Shown: positions 7,643 to 11,003 of the stretch, in pieces
How positions within the stretch are numbered: the stretch's first letter is position 1
Layout of the letters: every line of letters starts with the position of its first letter
Origin: UBA11612 sp963976395
GTDB taxonomy: Bacteria; Pseudomonadota; Alphaproteobacteria; Rhodospirillales; Rhodospirillaceae
Reading direction: 5' to 3'
Length of the DNA stretch: 11,003 nucleotides
Assembly (NCBI GenBank): GCA_963976395.1
Contig: CAXBLG010000095.1
Span: 1 to 11,003, forward strand
Notes under the pieces: generated by a model
The model's input: the letters and a program-made list of their open reading frames with translations, nothing else
The model's database searches: none
Told to the model about the DNA's origin: nothing
Made by a program: the position numbers and the translations under genes

Positions 7643-7676
7643 TAAAACGCCGGCGATACTATTCGCCGGCGTTTTA
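7643..7676 (-). terminator. Strong intrinsic terminator, symmetrical
   Basis: A perfect 13-base inverted repeat, TAAAACGCCGGCG / CGCCGGCGTTTTA, with an 8-base loop (7656-7663). A run of four T follows the GC-rich stem when read on either strand, so it could work both ways. It lies 44 bases beyond the stop of the minus-strand small gene, the transcript it most likely ends, and upstream of the short TPR/GT41 gene. Confidence 0.85.
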
Positions 7677-7696
7677 TCACTCATTGTTTTGAGTGA
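7677..7696 (-). other. Second hairpin abutting the terminator
   Basis: TCACTCA and TGAGTGA form a perfect 7-base stem with a 6-base loop (TTGTTT). It directly touches the terminator stem, so a minus-strand transcript would form two consecutive hairpins after the small gene. It may support termination or protect the mRNA 3' end. Confidence 0.55.
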
Positions 7697-7719
7697 AGAG
7701 ATTAGAGCACTAAGGCTGT

Positions 7720-7965
7720 TTACTTCTTCAAAGGCTCGCCGTTGATATCAAGGCCGATCGTTCTCAGATCGTACTCTTTGAAAATCATGGCGCGCTCTTC
7801 TTCGGACGCGGCCTCTTTCATACGTGCACGGCATTCCTTACGCTCGCTCGACTTGAGTCGGACGCTTTTACAGATCGCAGCATAGTTGGCTGCTTCCGCG
7901 ATAGATGGAGCCGTCACAGAAAACATCACAACGAAACAGGTCGCTAAAACAAAACCAAACTTCAT
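7720..7965 (-). CDS. Small exported protein of unknown function with a Cys pair
   Basis: An 81-residue protein I do not recognise. It starts with a clear signal peptide: MK, a hydrophobic stretch (FGFVLATCFVVMFSV) and a likely signal peptidase I site after AEA at residue 25. There is no lipobox at that cleavage site. The mature part is about 56 residues, strongly charged, with two Cys (32 and 45) in ICKSV and KECRARM that could form a disulfide in the periplasm, followed by a probable helix (MKEAASEEERAMIFKEYD) and a polar tail ending LKK. A good ribosome binding site (7972-7976) supports expression, and a strong terminator follows, so it is probably monocistronic. It stands between the two glycosyltransferase genes, but nothing in its sequence links it to glycosylation or flagella. 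Confidence 0.75.
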   Translation of the reverse strand: MKFGFVLATCFVVMFSVTAPSIAEAANYAAICKSVRLKSSERKECRARMKEAASEEERAMIFKEYDLRTIGLDINGEPLKK

Positions 7966-7971
7966 CTAACA

Positions 7972-7976
7972 CTCCT
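7972..7976 (-). promoter_or_regulatory. Ribosome binding site of the small exported protein
   Basis: On the minus strand AGGAG stands 6 bases before the ATG at 7965. It is the clearest ribosome binding site on this strand in the window; the two glycosyltransferase genes have none as good. Confidence 0.85.
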
Positions 7977-7988
7977 AAAAAATTAATC

Positions 7989-8038
7989 TCCGCGCGCAAA
8001 CGCGAATTAGTGAAATATTCCAAAAAACGCCGCGCGGA
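7989..8038 (-). promoter_or_regulatory. Inverted repeat in the leader of the small gene
   Basis: TCCGCGCG (7989-7996) and CGCGCGGA (8031-8038) form a perfect 8-base inverted repeat separated by 34 bases, with a smaller CGCG/CGCG hairpin possible on one side (7993-8004). It lies in the probable 5' leader, just upstream of the ribosome binding site. It could be an mRNA structure or a paired protein site; I know no family it matches. Confidence 0.35.
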
Positions 8039-8066
8039 CGATAAGAGCGCCAGGACCTAGAATCAA
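8038..8066 (-). promoter_or_regulatory. Possible sigma-70 type promoter for the small gene
   Basis: On the minus strand TTGATT (8061-8066) and TATCGT (8038-8043) are 17 bases apart, each matching four of six consensus bases. This is the best pair seen between the large glycosyltransferase gene and the small gene. The 223-base gap 7966-8188 otherwise holds only the leader inverted repeat and an 8-base T run near 8100. Confidence 0.3.
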
Positions 8067-8188
8067 CCAACAAATCAGCTATTTAGCACCTCGTTACACT
8101 TTTTTTTGAGCACCCCAGAGTGGTTCAAATAAACCGCCCCTCACGCACAGAAAATGACGTGTTTTTGTAACCATCTCGCAGAATTTCG

Positions 8189-10975
8189 TTACAGAGTTTT
8201 CACCAATACGCCCTGAATCGAGTCTTCAGGTCGCAGAAGTGGCGGCGCTTTGAATCCGAACGAGGCCGGTCCCGCACACCATTGCCGCCAAAGATCGCGA
8301 TAGGCAGACTCTAAATCGCGCGTAAATCCGATTTCATCACGCAGCGGCGAGCTTTCCATACGAGGCCGTAGTTCACTTCGAATATCGGCGAGCCGCTGGG
8401 GTTGTCGTCCCAACGCTACAGCGCGCGCAATATAGTCTTCCACGTTCTCGGCAACAAACTCGTCCGCCAGCCCCATCGCATGAAGCAAACTCACCCCGAC
8501 ACGTCCGCGGTGATTGCTCCCGCGCAGAGTTAAAACCGGAACCCCCATATAAAGGGACTCACAAGTCGTGGTGGTGCCGTTATAGGGAAAAGTATCAAGT
8601 GCGAGGTCTATTCTGGCATACCGGCCAAGGTGCTCTTTTATCGACGCAACGAAGGACGCCATTTCGATTCGTTCAGGGGCTATGCCATGACGCGCGAAAT
8701 CCCCGCGTATCCGATCCTGCACCCGTGAATCGCGCAGTTGCTTACACTTCATGAAAAACTTAGAGCCCGGCACTGATTTTAGAATTTCGGACCAGGCTTC
8801 AATGGCCGGCTCCGTGACCTTGGGCAGCACATTGAAAGACGCGTAGGTTATGTGACCGGCCGCCACATGCGGAGCCGGCGCAGGGTCCGGAGCCTTCCCG
8901 GCACGATAGCAATGAAAAGATCGCGGCAAGCGCACCAGTTTTTCAGTATTCCACGCATCGGCTACGCCCTCCGGATCCGCGCGCCCGTCTGTAATTCGGT
9001 AATCCATCGCCGGCACGCCGCTTGTCTCTGGATATCCCAGATACTCAATTTGAACCGGCGCGGGTTTCAAGGCACAAACCGGCAAACGATTGCCGGATGT
9101 GTGCCCTCCTAGGTTTACCAGTATATCGATGCGATCTTTTTCGATGCGATTGGCGAATGCCTCATTCGTCAACCCCCCGGACTCGACCCAAACATCCGCC
9201 GCCGCGCGCATCGATTTTGTTACTGCATCCGTGCGGGTTGTGTCGGAATACAAAACGATCTCGTATTTGCTGCGATCATGACTGGCTATGATCGCCTCAA
9301 AGAAATACGAGACCGAATGCGCACGGAAATCTGGTGACATATAGCCAACACGCAATTTACGGTCTGGTTCACGTGTATTTGTATGAGGGCGGCTTGTATC
9401 GGTTTCGGTCGTTGCAAACCGCCGCCCGAACTCTTTATGAATTTCAAAAATCTCTGCATCCGAAACATCCGGACTATAGAGACTTGAAAATGCATAATTA
9501 CTGTAGAAAACCGGCGCCGAAAGCGTGTTGACGTCTGCCGCCCGGCACATTTCCGCTCGTGCTTGCTCAACAAAATGCTGCTCCAACAGCAGCACGCCGA
9601 GCGTATTGTGCGCCATCGCATTGTCGGGATCCAAGTCCAGGGCGTAGCGGATTTCTGTCTCTGCTTCGGCCAATCGTTGATCTTCCAGATATGACACGCC
9701 CAAACTGTATCTGGCGAAACCATTGTCCGGCGTGCGTTCCAGCACCCGGCGATACGCGGAAATGGCATCGTCCGCATCGCCGCACATATAGTGGGCCACA
9801 CCAAGGTTGATCAGAGCATCATCGTAATCAGGATCATAGGCCACCGCATTCGCCAGCGCCTTGACCGCCTCGTCGAAGCGGAACATTCGCAGCATGAGCG
9901 CGCCGTAGTTGTTGCTGATAATAGGTGCATGCGGTTTTAATTCGGCCGCGCGCCGCAAATGCTCGGCTGCCAGATCCATCTTCTGGTCCAAGGCATAAGC
10001 CAGGCCTAAATTATTATGCGCCTCGGCATAAGTCGGTGAAATTTTCAATGCCTGATGGAGAATAACAATAGCTTCGGCTGTTCTCTCCGCCTGTCGGAGC
10101 GTGTTGCCGTAAGCATTCAAAAGCACCGCATGGCCGGGGTGGTCCTTGATCGCCTCGCTTAAAAACACGAGGGCTTCGTCCATATCGCCGGCATCTCGCA
10201 AAGCGACCCCTAAATTCGCTTTGGCATCCGCATAAGCGGGGTCCAAGGAAACCGCGGTGCGGTAGCATCCAACGGCCTCCTCTGTTCGCCCGAGGGCGCT
10301 CACCGTATTCCCGAGATTATTGTGAATGACAGGATCGGTCGGCGCGCACTCCAAAGCACGGCGATAGCTTTCTTCAGCGGCCGCGAGATCCCCCGCCTCC
10401 TTCAAGGCTACGCCGTAATTAATCCAGGTATCGACGGACTCAGGATCAAGACGTACGGCAACGGCAAAGGCGGCAACCGCGTCATCGACCTGCTCGTTCT
10501 TTAACAATGCACCGCCAAGCACGTGATGTGCTTTGGCTAAATCCGGATGAAACGCCACCGCCATACGCGCCACCGCAACGGCTTCATCCATACGCCGCAG
10601 CCGCTGTAAAATTTGCGCCCGTTGAAAGAGCGCATCAATTTGACCTGGAACGTGGGTCAGGAAAACATCAATCGCCGCGAGGCCGTCCTCGACGCGCCCT
10701 GCATCGGCAAGAATGGCCGCAAGGTTTACGGCAAATAAGGGCTCGCGCGGCGCAAGCGTCCGGGCACGTTGCAAATGGGGTATGGCATCGTCAAAGCGCC
10801 CGAGTCCGTGCTTGGCCAACGCCGCCAAATTATGGCCGTCTGCATCGTCGGGAGAGCGATTTAAGTAAGTGTCCAAAAGCAGTTCAGCGCCCTGCGCATC
10901 ACCCACTTCAAGAAATTTCAACCCCTGTTGCAGCAGAGGAGAAAGAGCGCGTTTGGAGATTTTTGGGTCTGACAC
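8189..10975 (-). CDS. TPR / GT41 (O-GlcNAc-transferase-like) glycosyltransferase, long TPR form
   Basis: At least 928 residues. Residues 12-487 divide into 14 consecutive 34-residue TPR units without a single insertion or deletion, close to the number in animal OGT. A linker (488-540) leads to a complete GT41 domain (about 541-900): LRVGYMSPDFRAHSV with the active-site-type His (553), ILVNLGGHTSGNR (His 625), LGYPETSG, ASFNVLPKV with Lys 719, and DTFPYNGTTTTCESLYMGVP (794-813). A 28-residue tail follows. The expected role is cytoplasmic O-glycosylation of proteins held in the TPR superhelix; sugar and target are unknown. It is a paralogue of the enzyme at 5596-7554 and lies on the same strand. 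The start is unsure: GTG at 10975 has no visible ribosome binding site, and the frame stays open to the right edge of the window, so the true start may be outside. Confidence 0.9.
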   Translation of the reverse strand: MSDPKISKRALSPLLQQGLKFLEVGDAQGAELLLDTYLNRSPDDADGHNLAALAKHGLGRFDDAIPHLQRARTLAPREPLFAVNLAAILADAGRVEDGLAAIDVFLTHVPGQIDALFQRAQILQRLRRMDEAVAVARMAVAFHPDLAKAHHVLGGALLKNEQVDDAVAAFAVAVRLDPESVDTWINYGVALKEAGDLAAAEESYRRALECAPTDPVIHNNLGNTVSALGRTEEAVGCYRTAVSLDPAYADAKANLGVALRDAGDMDEALVFLSEAIKDHPGHAVLLNAYGNTLRQAERTAEAIVILHQALKISPTYAEAHNNLGLAYALDQKMDLAAEHLRRAAELKPHAPIISNNYGALMLRMFRFDEAVKALANAVAYDPDYDDALINLGVAHYMCGDADDAISAYRRVLERTPDNGFARYSLGVSYLEDQRLAEAETEIRYALDLDPDNAMAHNTLGVLLLEQHFVEQARAEMCRAADVNTLSAPVFYSNYAFSSLYSPDVSDAEIFEIHKEFGRRFATTETDTSRPHTNTREPDRKLRVGYMSPDFRAHSVSYFFEAIIASHDRSKYEIVLYSDTTRTDAVTKSMRAAADVWVESGGLTNEAFANRIEKDRIDILVNLGGHTSGNRLPVCALKPAPVQIEYLGYPETSGVPAMDYRITDGRADPEGVADAWNTEKLVRLPRSFHCYRAGKAPDPAPAPHVAAGHITYASFNVLPKVTEPAIEAWSEILKSVPGSKFFMKCKQLRDSRVQDRIRGDFARHGIAPERIEMASFVASIKEHLGRYARIDLALDTFPYNGTTTTCESLYMGVPVLTLRGSNHRGRVGVSLLHAMGLADEFVAENVEDYIARAVALGRQPQRLADIRSELRPRMESSPLRDEIGFTRDLESAYRDLWRQWCAGPASFGFKAPPLLRPEDSIQGVLVKTL
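9515..10942 (-). repeat. Array of 14 TPR units
   Basis: The coding sequence holds 14 head-to-tail units of 102 bases (34 codons). The protein pattern recurs as NNLG or NLG near the start, A at position ~20 and a final xP, for example EAHNNLGLAYALDQKMDLAA. The units have diverged at the DNA level. The array forms the substrate-binding superhelix of the glycosyltransferase. Confidence 0.88.
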
Positions 10976-11003
10976 CGTTGCGTGAGTCGTCGTCGCGTTA
11001 CCA

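Noticed and set aside
8100..8126. T-run with the imperfect inverted sequence GAGCACCCCAGAGTGGTTC as a terminator for the long glycosyltransferase.
   Set aside because: On the minus strand the run reads as A after the imperfect stem, and on the plus strand the T-run comes before it, so neither orientation makes an intrinsic terminator.
9286..9804. Long open frames on both strands within the long glycosyltransferase gene (for example 9286-9804).
   Set aside because: They are shadows of the TPR/GT41 gene: no ribosome binding sites, unnatural composition and no recognisable domains.
9515..10942. 102-base periodicity considered as a possible CRISPR-like or satellite DNA array.
   Set aside because: The period is explained by 34-codon TPR units, and the DNA copies are highly diverged with no conserved direct repeat.

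Overview
The window looks like part of the flagellar gene region of an alphaproteobacterium, probably a Rhodospirillales-type organism. The reasons are the gene order flgI-flgJ-(flgN-like)-flgK-flgL, a FlgJ that has only the rod-binding domain and no muramidase domain, and two large TPR/GT41 (SPINDLY / O-GlcNAc-transferase-like) proteins alongside. The taxonomic call is an inference from gene content and protein style; there is no rRNA or other marker here.

Positions 1-5576, plus strand, read as one flagellar operon: the 3' end of flgI (P-ring), flgJ (rod-binding protein), a FlgN-like export chaperone, flgK (HAP1) and flgL (HAP3). Gaps are only 11-28 bases, so co-transcription is likely and the promoter must lie upstream of the window. 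Together these genes finish the rod and P-ring and build the hook-filament junction; the FlgN-like protein is expected to chaperone FlgK and FlgL.

Positions 5596-10975, minus strand, converge on the flagellar operon: a 652-residue TPR/GT41 glycosyltransferase, a small signal-peptide protein of 81 residues, and a 928-residue TPR/GT41 glycosyltransferase whose frame is still open at the right edge. The two enzymes carry 7 and 14 uninterrupted 34-residue TPR units before related catalytic domains. The small gene has its own ribosome binding site, a possible promoter and a strong downstream hairpin terminator, so it appears to be a separate transcription unit between the two enzymes.

The most unusual signal is that FlgK and FlgL, which share little in their middle regions in ordinary bacteria, both carry the same ~190-residue Ser/Thr-rich, Cys-free, beta-type insert in their outer (variable) regions. 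Two protein O-glycosyltransferase-like genes lie next to them. A coherent but unproven reading is a junction-decoration system: matched surface modules on the two junction proteins, possibly glycosylated by one or both TPR/GT41 enzymes before export. No stretch longer than about 220 bases lacks a gene.
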